DNA of 36,396 nucleotides from Bacillota bacterium (GCA_012518905.1 JAAYRF010000149.1:1-36396), one strand, 5' to 3'. Counted from the first letter of the stretch, positions 1-8,603 are shown. A program made the numbers and translations. Notes: generated by a model not told the origin, from the letters alone.

Positions 1-1
1 C

Positions 2-1084
2 TCAAAGGCCCCACAAGTTGGGCCCTTAAATTTACAGCTTTTCGCAGATGGCAAAACCGAGCCAGCAACACCCCGTCGCAGAGAAGAAGCCCGGAAGAAA
101 GGGCAGGTGGCGAGAAGTCAAGAGATCAATACAGCGGTGATCTTGCTGGCTATATCGGCCTTCTTAGGTTGGGCTGGCAAGTGGGCTCTTGGGCATCTGG
201 CGGATTTTACCCGGGAGATAATCGGTGGGGGTCTGGCGGCAGTGGAGTTTTCCGCAGGTGGCCTGCAGGCAATGCAAGGGCAAGCGGTGTTGTGTACTTT
301 GACAATTGCCGGACCAGTCATGGGATTGGCCTTGGTGCTTGGGGTCATGGGGCAGCTCTTGCAGGTAGGCTTTCATGTAACTGCTGAGCCTCTCACTCCG
401 CAACTTGCTCGGATGAACCCTGTGGAAGGGGCCAAGCGGATCTTCTCTAAGCGAGCCTTGATGGAGCTTCTTAAGGCTTGTCTGAAAATCGGCATCGTTG
501 GTTACGTGGCCTATTTGGCGGTGCGCAATGATATTGGGAAGCTGCCGGCTCTACTTTGGATGGAGCCTGTCCAGGCTGCTGCCTTTGCCATGGGTCTAGT
601 AGGGAAGATGGGTATATGGATCGGCCTTTGTATGCTGGTTGTTGCCGCTATAGACTATTTCTATCAGCGCCGGGAGTATGAAGATAGCATTAAGATGAGT
701 ATTCAAGATATCAAGGACGAACTCAAGCAAACAGAAGGAGATCCCCACGTTCGCTCAGCTATCAGAGCTCGACAAAGGCAACTGGCCCAAAGCCGGATGA
801 TGCAAGCGGTGCCCAGCGCCGATGTTGTGATCACTAACCCTACACATATCGCTATCGCTTTGAAATACGATGCCAACAGCATGACAGCGCCCATCATCGT
901 AGCCAAGGGAGCTGAGTTTTTGGCATTTCGCATTCGGGAAATAGCCCAAGAGCATAGTGTGCCTATTGTCGAAAATCCGCCTTTGGCTCGAGCACTATAT
1001 GATATAGGGCAGGTAGGACGAGAGATACCGGTAGAGCTATATCAAGCCGTTGCAGAAGTATTAGCTTATGTTTATCGCTTGTGA
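2..1084 (+). CDS. flhB: Flagellar export switch protein FlhB (5' end outside window)
   Basis: FlhB is the substrate-specificity switch of the flagellar type III export gate in the inner membrane. The frame is open from base 2 and no in-frame start is visible before the typical N-terminal stretch LQLFADGKTEPATPRRREEA, so the true start lies left of the window; a GTG at 107 is internal. About four hydrophobic segments are followed by a charged linker and the autocleavage motif NPTH at 836-847, where the family cuts itself between Asn and Pro to change export from hook to filament substrates. The C-terminal cytoplasmic domain is complete. It is followed after 30 bases by flhA. A fusion to an upstream FliR, known in some Clostridia, cannot be excluded because the upstream sequence is missing. 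Confidence 0.96.
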   Translation, partial: SKAPQVGPLNLQLFADGKTEPATPRRREEARKKGQVARSQEINTAVILLAISAFLGWAGKWALGHLADFTREIIGGGLAAVEFSAGGLQAMQGQAVLCTLTIAGPVMGLALVLGVMGQLLQVGFHVTAEPLTPQLARMNPVEGAKRIFSKRALMELLKACLKIGIVGYVAYLAVRNDIGKLPALLWMEPVQAAAFAMGLVGKMGIWIGLCMLVVAAIDYFYQRREYEDSIKMSIQDIKDELKQTEGDPHVRSAIRARQRQLAQSRMMQAVPSADVVITNPTHIAIALKYDANSMTAPIIVAKGAEFLAFRIREIAQEHSVPIVENPPLARALYDIGQVGREIPVELYQAVAEVLAYVYRL

Positions 1085-1114
1085 TCCTAGGATTCTTGGA
1101 AGAGAGGAGGCTGC

Positions 1115-3205
1115 GTGGTGTCAACTCAACTAAGAAGCTATGGCCTAGTTAAGAAACTATCCTCAGGTAATGATCTCATCATTGTGCTGGGTGTTGTTCT
1201 CATTGTAGTCATGATGATTTTGCCTTTGCCGCCGCTTTTCTTGGATATTCTCCTAGCCGTAAATATTAGCCTGGCCCTGCTGGTGCTGCTGTTAACCATG
1301 AGCATTACCGATCCACTGCAGCTGTCTGTTTTTCCCTCGCTGCTCCTTATAGCTACCCTTTTTAGGCTGGCCTTAAATGTTTCGTCTACACGGCTTATTC
1401 TGCTTCATGGCTTTGCTGGTCGCATTATCGAGTCCTTCGGTAATTTTGTGGTTGGCGGCAATTATGTAGTCGGATTTGTGATTTTCCTCATCCTGGTAGT
1501 GATTCAGTTTGTGGTGATCACTAAGGGGGCCGAGCGAGTAGCAGAGGTGGCGGCCAGGTTTACCCTTGATGCAATGCCTGGAAAACAAATGAGTATCGAT
1601 GCTGACCTGAACGCCGGCCTAATTACCGATACAGAAGCTAGGCAGAGGCGGCGGGACATAGAACGGGAAGCTGACTTTTATGGTGCCATGGATGGAGCCA
1701 GCAAGTTCGTCAAGGGGGATGCCATAGCTGGTATTATTATTACCGTTATCAACATACTGGGTGGTTTTGCCATAGGGATGGGCCAACAAGGTATGGACCT
1801 GGTCCAGGCCCTGCAGCGCTATACTCTCCTGACAGTAGGCGACGGGTTAGTATCACAGATCCCCGCCTTACTCATCGCTACCGCCACCGGAATCATAATA
1901 ACCCGCGCTGCGTCTGACAGCAGCATGGGGACGGAAGTAACCCAACAGCTATTTTCCCAGCCCAAAGTGCTGCGGGTGACTTCGGTGGTGCTTATGCTCT
2001 TTGCCTTTGTTCCTGGGTTGCCGGTTGTGCCCTTTCTCCTTCTAGGCGGAACTACCGGTGGACTGGCCCACGTACTGGAAAAGGCACAAATGAGTCGGGC
2101 AATAGTTGAGCAGGAGCAGGCGGAGGAAGCGGCGCTGGAAGAAATAAAAAGGCCCGAGAATGTTCTCAACTATCTGCAACTAGACAGAATTGAACTTGAG
2201 ATCGGCTATGGTCTGATCCCTTTGGTTGATGCAAAACAAGGCGGTGATCTTCTAGAAAGGGTCACGATGATCAGAAGACAAGTGGCTCTAGAAATGGGGC
2301 TAGTGATTCCCCCGGTGCGGATTAGGGACAACCTGCAATTGGCGCCAGGTGCCTATTCCATCAAAATCAAAGGTGTTGCCGTCGGGCAAGGAGAGCTCAT
2401 GCTAAATCACTATCTGTGTATGGATTCCGGAGGTGTCGTGGAACCGGTACCCGGCATCGAAACCCAGGAACCTGCCTTTGGTTTGCCGGCTCTGTGGGTG
2501 CCGGCCTCCAGAAGGCAAGAGGCTGAAGTAGCGGGCTATACGGTTGTGGATCCGCCTTCAGTTTTGGCTACTCACCTAACTGAAATCATCCGACGCCATG
2601 CCCATGAACTTGTTGGAAGGCAAGAAGTCAAGCTACTTCTGGATGGACTAAAAGAGGAGTATAGTGCGGTTGTGGATGAGTTGGTTCCCAATCTCATGAC
2701 TCTAGGCGAGATCCAAAAAGTGTTTCAGAACCTTTTGCGGGAGGGTGTGTCCATACGCAACCCCGTCACCATCCTGGAATCCCTGGCTGACTACGCCCCT
2801 ATGACAAAAGATACCGATGTTCTAACGGAATATGTACGGGAAGCTTTGGCGAGACAGATATCCCAGGCGAATACGGGGGAGCGGGGTTATATTCCTGCTA
2901 TCACCCTCGATCCCGCCATCGAGGATTTGATCTCCCAAGCTATTCAGCATACGGAAAGAGGTACTTTTGTCAATCTAGATCCCAAAGATGCCGGCCGCTT
3001 ACTAGATGAGACAGCCAAGGCATGGGAAAGGGCTACCGCTGGCGGGCATCAGGCGGTGGTGCTTTGCTCGCCTGCCGTTCGGTTAGCCTTGAGGCGGTTG
3101 ACAGAGCGAGTTTTGCCATCACTGCCGATATTATCCTATAATGAGATTGCGCCCGACGCGTCTGTACAAGCTGTGGGGATGGTGACATGGGACCATGAGG
3201 GTTAA
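1115..3205 (+). CDS. flhA: Flagellar biosynthesis protein FlhA
   Basis: FlhA is the large ring-forming component of the flagellar export gate; it couples proton flow to export and its cytoplasmic part docks chaperone-substrate complexes. At 696 aa it has the usual length. The first ~310 residues hold about eight membrane segments, with the family hallmark region between them (GAERVAEVAARFTLDAMPGK, and further on DADLNAGLITDTEARQRRRD). The remaining ~380 residues are the soluble FlhA-C domain. The start is a GTG; a second GTG directly after it (1118) sits at a better distance from the GAGGAGG at 1104-1110 and may be the real start. The end overlaps flhF by 11 bases, which suggests translational coupling. 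Confidence 0.97.
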   Translation: MVSTQLRSYGLVKKLSSGNDLIIVLGVVLIVVMMILPLPPLFLDILLAVNISLALLVLLLTMSITDPLQLSVFPSLLLIATLFRLALNVSSTRLILLHGFAGRIIESFGNFVVGGNYVVGFVIFLILVVIQFVVITKGAERVAEVAARFTLDAMPGKQMSIDADLNAGLITDTEARQRRRDIEREADFYGAMDGASKFVKGDAIAGIIITVINILGGFAIGMGQQGMDLVQALQRYTLLTVGDGLVSQIPALLIATATGIIITRAASDSSMGTEVTQQLFSQPKVLRVTSVVLMLFAFVPGLPVVPFLLLGGTTGGLAHVLEKAQMSRAIVEQEQAEEAALEEIKRPENVLNYLQLDRIELEIGYGLIPLVDAKQGGDLLERVTMIRRQVALEMGLVIPPVRIRDNLQLAPGAYSIKIKGVAVGQGELMLNHYLCMDSGGVVEPVPGIETQEPAFGLPALWVPASRRQEAEVAGYTVVDPPSVLATHLTEIIRRHAHELVGRQEVKLLLDGLKEEYSAVVDELVPNLMTLGEIQKVFQNLLREGVSIRNPVTILESLADYAPMTKDTDVLTEYVREALARQISQANTGERGYIPAITLDPAIEDLISQAIQHTERGTFVNLDPKDAGRLLDETAKAWERATAGGHQAVVLCSPAVRLALRRLTERVLPSLPILSYNEIAPDASVQAVGMVTWDHEG

Positions 3206-4400
3206 GACATTCGTCGGTGATACGATGCAAGAGGCGGTTGCGCAGATGCGGGACGAGTTCGGTCCGGACGCGGTGATTCTCGACACCAGATTAGGACGGC
3301 GCCGAGGATTTCTGGGACTTTTCGGCAGACGGATGGTGGAGGTCATAGCAGCGCTGGAGAACGAATCTACCACGGCTATTGACAATAGAGGCAATCAGCC
3401 AAGAGAAAGCTCTGGGCGATCTGATTTGGCTCTTGAAACACCGCGAAACTCTTTGGCGTCTAGTTCCACGGGGCGCCAAATTGAAGCAGCAGAAGAGACG
3501 GAATCCAAGCCAGCCCAGATGGTTTGGCAAATGTACCAGGAAACACTCCTTGCCGGGAGGCAAATTAGCGATGTAAATAGCAGTCAAGCTGCAGCATCTA
3601 CCTATGAGTCTGCTTATCCGGTGGAGCTTCAAGAAATAGAAAGGCGCCTTGCTGATGGCGATGTAGACCCACGGTTGGCTATGGCCATAGTGCAATCAGT
3701 GTGGAAGGATGTACACGATCTTGAACTTGCTCCGGAAGCAATAACTGCAAAGGTTAAGGAGCGGATAGCAGCCATGCTTCGCTGTGTACCACCTTGGGAG
3801 TTTGATGGAAGTGGTCCTGTAGTGGTTGCTTTAATCGGTCCTACCGGAGTTGGCAAGACTACTACTTTGGCCAAGATAGCGGCCAACTACAGCTTGATTG
3901 CCAGAGCCGATGTGGCACTCATAACTCTAGATACCTATCGCGTGGGTGCTGTGGAGCAGCTCCGCACCTATAGCGAGATCATTGGCATTCCCCTCAAGAT
4001 TGTAGAGACTTGTGAGGATATCAAGCAAGTTGTGGAAGATTGGTCCAGGAAGGACCTAATTCTTATCGATACAGCGGGAACGAGCCAAAGAGATACTGAG
4101 CGGCTGCAAGAGATGGGAAAGGCACTGGAGCCCATTGCAGATCTCGAGCGACATCTAGTCTTCAGTGCTACCACCAGGTATAGGGATTTGGTGGATATCA
4201 TCCGTAGATTTGACTCAATAGGTTTTGATCGTTTGATCGCCACCAAGCTAGATGAGACTAACACCTATGGACTCTTACTTACGGCCTTCGCTGTAGCTCG
4301 TCGGCCCTACTCTTTCTTGGCCGATGGCCAGAAGGTGCCTGAGTGTATTCATGTGGCGGAGGCAATGCAGATCACCAACCTGATACTGGGGGATGCTTGA
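3195..4400 (+). CDS. flhF: Flagellar SRP-type GTPase FlhF
   Basis: FlhF is the third member of the SRP GTPase family and helps set the place and number of flagella at the membrane. The N-terminal domain (about 1-55) begins with the typical MRVKTFVGDTMQEA; a variable, Ser/Glu-rich linker follows (about 55-140), then the N and G domains. Visible GTPase motifs are GPTGVGKTT at 215-223, DTYRVGAVEQL at 246-256, DTAGTSQRD at 292-300 and TKLDET at 350-355. The third motif has Thr where Ffh and FtsY have Arg (DTAGR), a position that I recall also varying in other FlhF proteins. The ATG lies inside the flhA end, and the stop abuts the flhG start without a gap, so the three are very probably co-translated. 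Confidence 0.96.
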   Translation: MRVKTFVGDTMQEAVAQMRDEFGPDAVILDTRLGRRRGFLGLFGRRMVEVIAALENESTTAIDNRGNQPRESSGRSDLALETPRNSLASSSTGRQIEAAEETESKPAQMVWQMYQETLLAGRQISDVNSSQAAASTYESAYPVELQEIERRLADGDVDPRLAMAIVQSVWKDVHDLELAPEAITAKVKERIAAMLRCVPPWEFDGSGPVVVALIGPTGVGKTTTLAKIAANYSLIARADVALITLDTYRVGAVEQLRTYSEIIGIPLKIVETCEDIKQVVEDWSRKDLILIDTAGTSQRDTERLQEMGKALEPIADLERHLVFSATTRYRDLVDIIRRFDSIGFDRLIATKLDETNTYGLLLTAFAVARRPYSFLADGQKVPECIHVAEAMQITNLILGDA

Positions 4401-5288
4401 ATGCTCAAAGATCAAGCAGCAACGCTAAGAACACTTGCCTCCCGAGAGGCAACCCCGAGGAAGCGGTTTCGGCACAGCCGGGTTATCGTTGTGGCCAGCG
4501 GCAAGGGCGGCGTAGGCAAGACCAATATAGCGGTGAATCTTGGCCTTGCCTGGGCAGAAAAGGGCCTGCAGGTTGCCATACTAGATGCCGACATGGGCCT
4601 TGCCAATGCCGATATTCTCTTGGGGATCAATTCGCCCCATAACCTATCCCACGTATTTAGCGGTGAGCGAACTGTAAGAGAGATTATGACTCGAGGGCCG
4701 TTTGACCTAGGGCTCATAGCTGGAGGCTCAGGCATAGCTGAGCTAGCTGATCTGAGCTCTACTGAGCTGGCCAGGTTTATAGACAGTCTCAAGGAACTCG
4801 ATCAGACGCTGGACATATTGCTCATTGATACCGGAGCAGGGATCTCCCGATCAGTTATGAGCTTTGCCACGGCCAGCGATGAGACTATAGTCGTGGCAAC
4901 ACCAGACCCTACTTCCATAGCCGATGCCTATGGATTGATCAAAGTATTAGATGCCCGCAACCCTAATACACAGCTGCGGATAATCGTGAATTTGTGCGAT
5001 ACCCATGGGCACGGTCAAGAGGTATTTGATAGACTCAACGGAGTTGCCCAACGATTTCTCAACCGTGAATTGCAGCTTGCCGGACTTATTCCCCGTGATG
5101 TCATGGTACAGCGGGCCGTAAGACAGTTTCAGCCTTTTTACCTGCTTTATCCTCACTGTCGAGCTGCTGCTGCCATAGGGCAGATAGCAGATACACTGCT
5201 TTGTGAGGAATCCCTAGGTGCCGATGCCGCGCAGGGATTTGGGGGCATCGGCGGTTTCTTCCAAAAGATTCTGCAATTGGTGCGGTAG
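4401..5288 (+). CDS. flhG: MinD-like ATPase FlhG (YlxH/FleN)
   Basis: FlhG is a ParA/MinD-type ATPase that controls flagellar number and stimulates the FlhF GTPase. The deviant Walker A motif KGGVGKT is at 35-41, preceded by a short basic N-terminal stretch (about 20-27) of the kind that carries the FlhF-activating helix in this family. Walker A' is seen in AILDADMGLANAD and Walker B in DILLIDTGAGIS. The C-terminal end (FFQKILQLVR) is amphipathic and could be a MinD-like membrane-targeting helix. The 295-aa length is normal. The ATG follows the flhF TGA directly, with GGGGGATG upstream as ribosome site. In Bacillus subtilis a block of chemotaxis genes follows here; in this window the sigma factor gene comes next. 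Confidence 0.95.
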   Translation: MLKDQAATLRTLASREATPRKRFRHSRVIVVASGKGGVGKTNIAVNLGLAWAEKGLQVAILDADMGLANADILLGINSPHNLSHVFSGERTVREIMTRGPFDLGLIAGGSGIAELADLSSTELARFIDSLKELDQTLDILLIDTGAGISRSVMSFATASDETIVVATPDPTSIADAYGLIKVLDARNPNTQLRIIVNLCDTHGHGQEVFDRLNGVAQRFLNRELQLAGLIPRDVMVQRAVRQFQPFYLLYPHCRAAAAIGQIADTLLCEESLGADAAQGFGGIGGFFQKILQLVR

Positions 5289-5308
5289 ATCGGAAAGGTG
5301 GTGGGCCA

Positions 5309-6091
5309 ATGTCAGTGGGAGAAAAACAGTTGGACGCCTGGTGGCTCGAGTACAAAGAAAACAGTGATCCAACCATAAGGGAACAACTCATAATGACATA
5401 TCTCCATCTAGTCAAATATGTGGCCGGACGCATGGCTATTGGCCTTCCTTCTACCATTGACTACGATGATTTGGTAAGCTATGGGATTTTCGGTCTCTTT
5501 GACGCCATCGAAAAATACGACCATGCCCGGGGCGTCAAGTTTGAGTCTTATGCCCTCGTCCGCATTCGAGGTGCTATTTTGGATGGACTCCGGGCTGTGG
5601 ATTGGGTACCCCGCTCTGTACGGCAGCAAGCCAGGCAGTTGGCAGAGGCCATGGCCCAACTGGAAGGGAGATTGGGACGCCCAGCCACAGATAGTGAGAT
5701 TCAGGTGGCCCTCGACATCAGCCCTAAAGAATACGAAGAACTGCTGCGGAACGTGGCTGCAACTACCCTGCTATCCCTCGATGAGCCTTGGTCAGACGGC
5801 GGTGCTGATGGAGAGAAATTGCGGTTGGTTGATATGTTGGCCGATGACCAAGATGGGCCCGGGGTCAGAGTGGAAAAAGGGGCTGTTCTGGAAGCTCTCA
5901 CGAAGGCCATCAGGCTATTGCCGGAAAGAGAAAGATTGGTTATCACCCTCTATTATTACGAAGGACTCACGTTAAAGGAAATCGGCAAAGTAATAGGTGT
6001 CTCGGAGTCCCGGGTATCCCAGCTACATACCAAGGCCCTGAGCCGACTCCGGGGCAAACTAGCTCGTCTGGAAATAGGACTGGCTGGCTAG
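5309..6091 (+). CDS. fliA: RNA polymerase sigma factor FliA/SigD (sigma-28)
   Basis: This is a sigma-70 family factor of the FliA/WhiG/SigD class, which directs RNA polymerase to late flagellar and motility promoters. Region 2 spans about 25-95 (VKYVAGRMA, DYDDLVSYGIFGLFDAI, KFESYALVRIRGAILDGLR), region 3 about 103-180 (RLGRPATDSEIQVALDISPK) and region 4 about 200-252 with the helix-turn-helix LKEIGKVIGVSESRVSQLHT. At 260 aa it matches SigD in length. AAAGGTGG in the 20-base gap after flhG is the probable ribosome site. It belongs to the flagellar operon. The family is held inactive by the anti-sigma factor FlgM, which is not encoded in this window. Confidence 0.95.
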   Translation: MSVGEKQLDAWWLEYKENSDPTIREQLIMTYLHLVKYVAGRMAIGLPSTIDYDDLVSYGIFGLFDAIEKYDHARGVKFESYALVRIRGAILDGLRAVDWVPRSVRQQARQLAEAMAQLEGRLGRPATDSEIQVALDISPKEYEELLRNVAATTLLSLDEPWSDGGADGEKLRLVDMLADDQDGPGVRVEKGAVLEALTKAIRLLPERERLVITLYYYEGLTLKEIGKVIGVSESRVSQLHTKALSRLRGKLARLEIGLAG

Positions 6092-6116
6092 GGTACTACG
6101 GAAAGGGTGAGAAGTT

Positions 6117-6440
6117 TTGTCAATCAGATTCCCTGACCTTCAGGTGTTGTTTCCACGGGCAGATGCCACCTCCCGAACTGAGCAGCAAAACCAAAGACAA
6201 GCAGACATCGTGCAAGCTCAAGCAGCAGCACATAGTGGGGTAGAGACGGAAATAAGACGTCGACAAGTCGCCGGCACAGAAGGAGCCCACCATAAAGAAG
6301 TATCCGAAAAAAAAGGTGGGCAGCAGCACCTAACATCGCAAGATCAAAGCCAGGATGGTGCAAAAAGGCGCCGGGACAGCCAAGGAGAGCCGGATGGGAT
6401 TCAAGGTGATTTGGGGCAAAGCATAGATATTAGGATCTAG
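6117..6440 (+). CDS. Small Gln-rich hydrophilic protein of the flagellar operon
   Basis: This 107-aa protein is very hydrophilic, rich in Gln, Glu, Lys and Arg, and has no membrane segment or catalytic motif. It starts with TTG (MSIRFPDLQVLFPRAD) and a weak GGGTGA ribosome site about 10 bases upstream. It ends with SIDIRI, a short hydrophobic C-terminal tail. I recall similar small proteins next to fliA in other Clostridia but cannot name a family. It is sandwiched between fliA and a SwrB-like gene and ends two bases before the longer possible start of that gene, so it is likely co-expressed with the flagellar genes. The function is unknown. Overlapping minus-strand frames exist, but the position and spacing favour this one. 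Confidence 0.62.
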   Translation: MSIRFPDLQVLFPRADATSRTEQQNQRQADIVQAQAAAHSGVETEIRRRQVAGTEGAHHKEVSEKKGGQQHLTSQDQSQDGAKRRRDSQGEPDGIQGDLGQSIDIRI

Positions 6441-6451
6441 GAGTGTGGAGC

Positions 6452-6883
6452 ATGGTTTTCCTTGCACTGAGCCTCTCCATCATTTCTCTGGGCCTCGTCT
6501 TATGGTGCGTTATGGAGATTCGTGAGCTTAAATCGAGATGGGCTCGGCTCTATGGTTTGCGGACAGCTATGGTGGAGACAGAAACAGCATTGCAGAAACT
6601 CATGAATGAACTGCATGCATCGGGTGAAGCCCTCATTGAGGATATAGATCGCCGTTTTGCTAGAGCCCAAGACCTAGAGGCACTACTAAGGGCACAGGGT
6701 GGTGCCAGTGGTCTTGCCGACGCTAATGAATCCGGTCCGACCGTGGAGGATAAAGCTCGCAAAACTGGTTTGGTCATAGCCTTAGCCCAACAAGGATACA
6801 CTGTGGAGGCGATTAGCACCGAGGTGGAGATGCCCCGGGGAGAGGTGCAGCTGATCTTAGATCTAGAACGGGTCAGGAAGTAA
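6452..6883 (+). CDS. Membrane-anchored SwrB/YlxL-like protein (DUF6115 type)
   Basis: The protein has one N-terminal membrane segment (MVFLALSLSIISLGLVLWCV), a charged, probably coiled-coil middle, and a C-terminal helix-turn-helix-like segment (IALAQQGYTVEAISTEVEMP, then RGEVQLILDLERVRK). This build and the place between the sigma-28 gene and rpsB are those of B. subtilis YlxL/SwrB, which promotes flagellar basal-body assembly and swarming. The assignment rests mainly on architecture and synteny. The ATG at 6452 is preferred because AGGAG (6439-6443) lies 8 bases before it; a GTG at 6443 would add three residues. It appears to be the last gene of the flagellar block, since a promoter for rpsB follows. 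Confidence 0.75.
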   Translation: MVFLALSLSIISLGLVLWCVMEIRELKSRWARLYGLRTAMVETETALQKLMNELHASGEALIEDIDRRFARAQDLEALLRAQGGASGLADANESGPTVEDKARKTGLVIALAQQGYTVEAISTEVEMPRGEVQLILDLERVRK

Positions 6884-6902
6884 ATAGCTGGCAAAACTCT
6901 TG

Positions 6903-6932
6903 TTGCACTCCAGTACCGAGGTATGCTATAGT
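6903..6932 (+). promoter_or_regulatory. SigA-type promoter for rpsB-tsf
   Basis: TTGCAC (6903-6908) and TATAGT (6927-6932) are separated by 18 bases, and the -10 box carries the extended TG one base upstream (TGcTATAGT). Transcription would begin near 6939, giving a leader of about 100 bases before rpsB. The prediction is by sequence match only. Confidence 0.7.
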
Positions 6933-6953
6933 TGTTTGTGGTGCAATTACACA

Positions 6954-7011
6954 CGCATCCTGACTGACCTGTTGGGTGCCTTTGTGGTCAATAGTCGGGA
7001 GGACGGATGCG
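6954..7011 (+). promoter_or_regulatory. Structured 5' leader of rpsB (nested hairpin)
   Basis: Three nested helices can be drawn: CGCATCC (6954-6960) with GGATGCG (7005-7011), GAC (6962-6964) with GTC (6994-6996), and TGACC (6965-6969) with GGTCA (6986-6990), leaving a 16-base apical loop and an internal loop containing GGGAGGAC. It lies between the predicted start of transcription and the rpsB ribosome site (GAGGAGGTGG at 7028-7037). Ribosomal-protein leaders of this kind often bind their own protein, so S2 autoregulation is a reasonable inference, not something shown here. Confidence 0.5.
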
Positions 7012-7041
7012 GAGGATGAAAACCAGAGAGGAGGTGGGTAA

Positions 7042-7824
7042 ATGGCGGTAGTATCAATGAAGCAGTTACTAGAGGCTGGTGTACACTTTGGCCATCAGAC
7101 TCGCCGCTGGAACCCCAAGATGAAGGAGTATATCTTCACGGAGCGTAACGGGATTTATATCATTGACTTACAAAAGACCGTACGCATGATTGATGTAGCT
7201 TACGATTTCATCAAAGACGTGGCCGCCAACGGAGGCTCTGTTTTGTTTATTGGTACCAAGAAGCAGGCCTATGAGGCAATCCGAGAAGAAGCCACGCGGT
7301 GCGGTATGTTCTATGTAAATGAGCGATGGTTAGGCGGCATGCTGACCAACTTCAGTACCATTCGCAGCCGAGTACAACGCCTAAAGCAGCTGGAAAAGAT
7401 GGAAGAAGACGGCGCCTTTGAGCTCTTACCCAAGAAAGAAGTCTTGGGATTACGCAAAGAACATGATAAGTTGGAGCGTTTTCTAGGCGGCATTCGGAAT
7501 ATGAACCGTCTCCCCGAGGCAGTGTTTATCGTGGATCCCCGCAAGGAGAGGATCGCGGTTGCCGAGGCGAGAAAGTTACAGATTCCCATCGTAGGTATCG
7601 TAGATACTAACTGTGATCCTGATGAGATAGACTATGTTATTCCTGGTAATGATGATGCCATCCGGGCCATACGTCTGCTTACGGGACTCATGGCTGACGC
7701 AGTCATCGAAGGCAAAGAAGGGCAACAAGGTATGGAAGCTGCCCTCGCTAATGAGGACGAGGATATCGAAGAAGAGGATCGTCCCAAATCCGATGAAGCT
7801 GAAGATGTTGAAGACGATATGTAG
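7042..7824 (+). CDS. rpsB: 30S ribosomal protein S2
   Basis: S2 joins the 30S subunit late and bridges its head and body near the platform; together with S1 it helps bind mRNA. The N-terminus shows the family pattern [20 protein letters not shown], followed by [24 protein letters not shown] and [20 protein letters not shown] with DTNCDPD. The 260-aa length is slightly above the usual ~230-250 because of an acidic C-terminal tail ([20 protein letters not shown]). A strong GAGGAGGTGG lies just upstream of the ATG. It is the first gene of the unit with tsf, as in nearly all bacteria, behind its own promoter and a structured leader. Confidence 0.99.
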   Translation: MAVVSMKQLLEAGVHFGHQTRRWNPKMKEYIFTERNGIYIIDLQKTVRMIDVAYDFIKDVAANGGSVLFIGTKKQAYEAIREEATRCGMFYVNERWLGGMLTNFSTIRSRVQRLKQLEKMEEDGAFELLPKKEVLGLRKEHDKLERFLGGIRNMNRLPEAVFIVDPRKERIAVAEARKLQIPIVGIVDTNCDPDEIDYVIPGNDDAIRAIRLLTGLMADAVIEGKEGQQGMEAALANEDEDIEEEDRPKSDEAEDVEDDM

Positions 7825-7835
7825 GAAATAGGCAA

Positions 7836-7874
7836 AGGGGAGGTATGAAAGGGTGTCTGCCCTGAGCCTCCCCT
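7836..7874 (+). promoter_or_regulatory. Hairpin between rpsB and tsf
   Basis: AGGGGAGG (7836-7843) pairs perfectly with CCTCCCCT (7867-7874), and AGGG (7850-7853) with CCCT (7860-7863) forms an inner stem. No U-run follows, so it is not a clear terminator; it may partially terminate transcription or protect the transcript end, changing the S2 to EF-Ts ratio. It is 32 bases before the tsf start and clear of its AAAGGAGG ribosome site. Confidence 0.5.
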
Positions 7875-7906
7875 CTGTATTCTGAAGAGCAAAAGGAGGG
7901 TTTCCT

Positions 7907-8563
7907 ATGGCAGAGGTTACAGCTGCTATGGTGAAAGAGCTACGAGAGCGGACTGGCGCTGGTATCCTAGATTGCAAGAAAGCCCTGGAAGAGACAAAGG
8001 GTGATATAGACAAGGCCATTGCCTATCTTCGGGAAAAGGGACTAGCAGCCGCTGCAAAAAAGGCGGGACGTATTGCCGCTGAAGGCCTGGTAGATGCCTA
8101 CATACATCTGGGCGGTCGAGTAGGGGTCCTAATCGAAGTCAATTGTGAGACAGATTTTGTGGCAAAGACGGATGCCTTTAAGGATTTCGTTAAGGATATG
8201 GCCATGCAGGTGGCCGCCGCTAAACCAGAGTACGTCTCCCGAGAGGATGTACCTGCTCATATAATCGAGCAGGAGAAGGAGATTTATCGGGCAGCAGCGA
8301 GAAATGAAGGCAAGCCCGAGCAAATCATTGAGCGAATTGTCACCGGCCGCATGGAAAAGTATTTTCAGGAGACCTGCTTGCTGGAACAGCCCTTCATTAA
8401 AGATACCGATAAGACTGTGCAGCAGGTGCTGCAAGAACTCATTGCTCAGCTAGGTGAGAACATGGCCATCCGCCGCTTTGCCCGCTTCGAGCGCGGTGAA
8501 GGCATAGAAAAAAGCGGAGACGACGATTTTGCCACAGAGGTCATGGCCGAATTGAATAAATAG
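7907..8563 (+). CDS. tsf: Translation elongation factor Ts
   Basis: EF-Ts exchanges GDP for GTP on EF-Tu. The N-terminal UBA-like domain (about 1-55) has the standard pattern [19 protein letters not shown] and [19 protein letters not shown]; the core then shows [16 protein letters not shown], the loop that touches EF-Tu, and [10 protein letters not shown]. At 218 aa it is the short one-core version common in Clostridia and Thermus, not the ~290-aa form of Bacillus and E. coli. The ATG follows AAAGGAGGG by a normal distance. It shares a transcript with rpsB and is followed by two hairpins before pyrH. Confidence 0.98.
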   Translation: MAEVTAAMVKELRERTGAGILDCKKALEETKGDIDKAIAYLREKGLAAAAKKAGRIAAEGLVDAYIHLGGRVGVLIEVNCETDFVAKTDAFKDFVKDMAMQVAAAKPEYVSREDVPAHIIEQEKEIYRAAARNEGKPEQIIERIVTGRMEKYFQETCLLEQPFIKDTDKTVQQVLQELIAQLGENMAIRRFARFERGEGIEKSGDDDFATEVMAELNK

Positions 8564-8570
8564 ACAGACA

Positions 8571-8597
8571 AGAGAACACTATAGTGTTCTCTTTCTC
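8571..8597 (+). terminator. Possible intrinsic terminator after tsf
   Basis: Bases 8571-8592 form a perfect 22-base palindrome: AGAGAACAC, loop TATA, GTGTTCTCT. It is followed by TTCTCT, a pyrimidine tract with few consecutive T. The stem is strong, but the tail is weak for a Rho-independent terminator, so partial termination between tsf and pyrH is the most I infer. A DNA-binding operator is an alternative because the palindrome is symmetric. Confidence 0.45.
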
Positions 8598-8603
8598 TAA
8601 CTG

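Noticed and set aside
7016-7051. Eleven-codon frame overlapping the rpsB start
   Set aside because: The AGGAGG-like sequence abuts its ATG with no spacing, so initiation there is unlikely.
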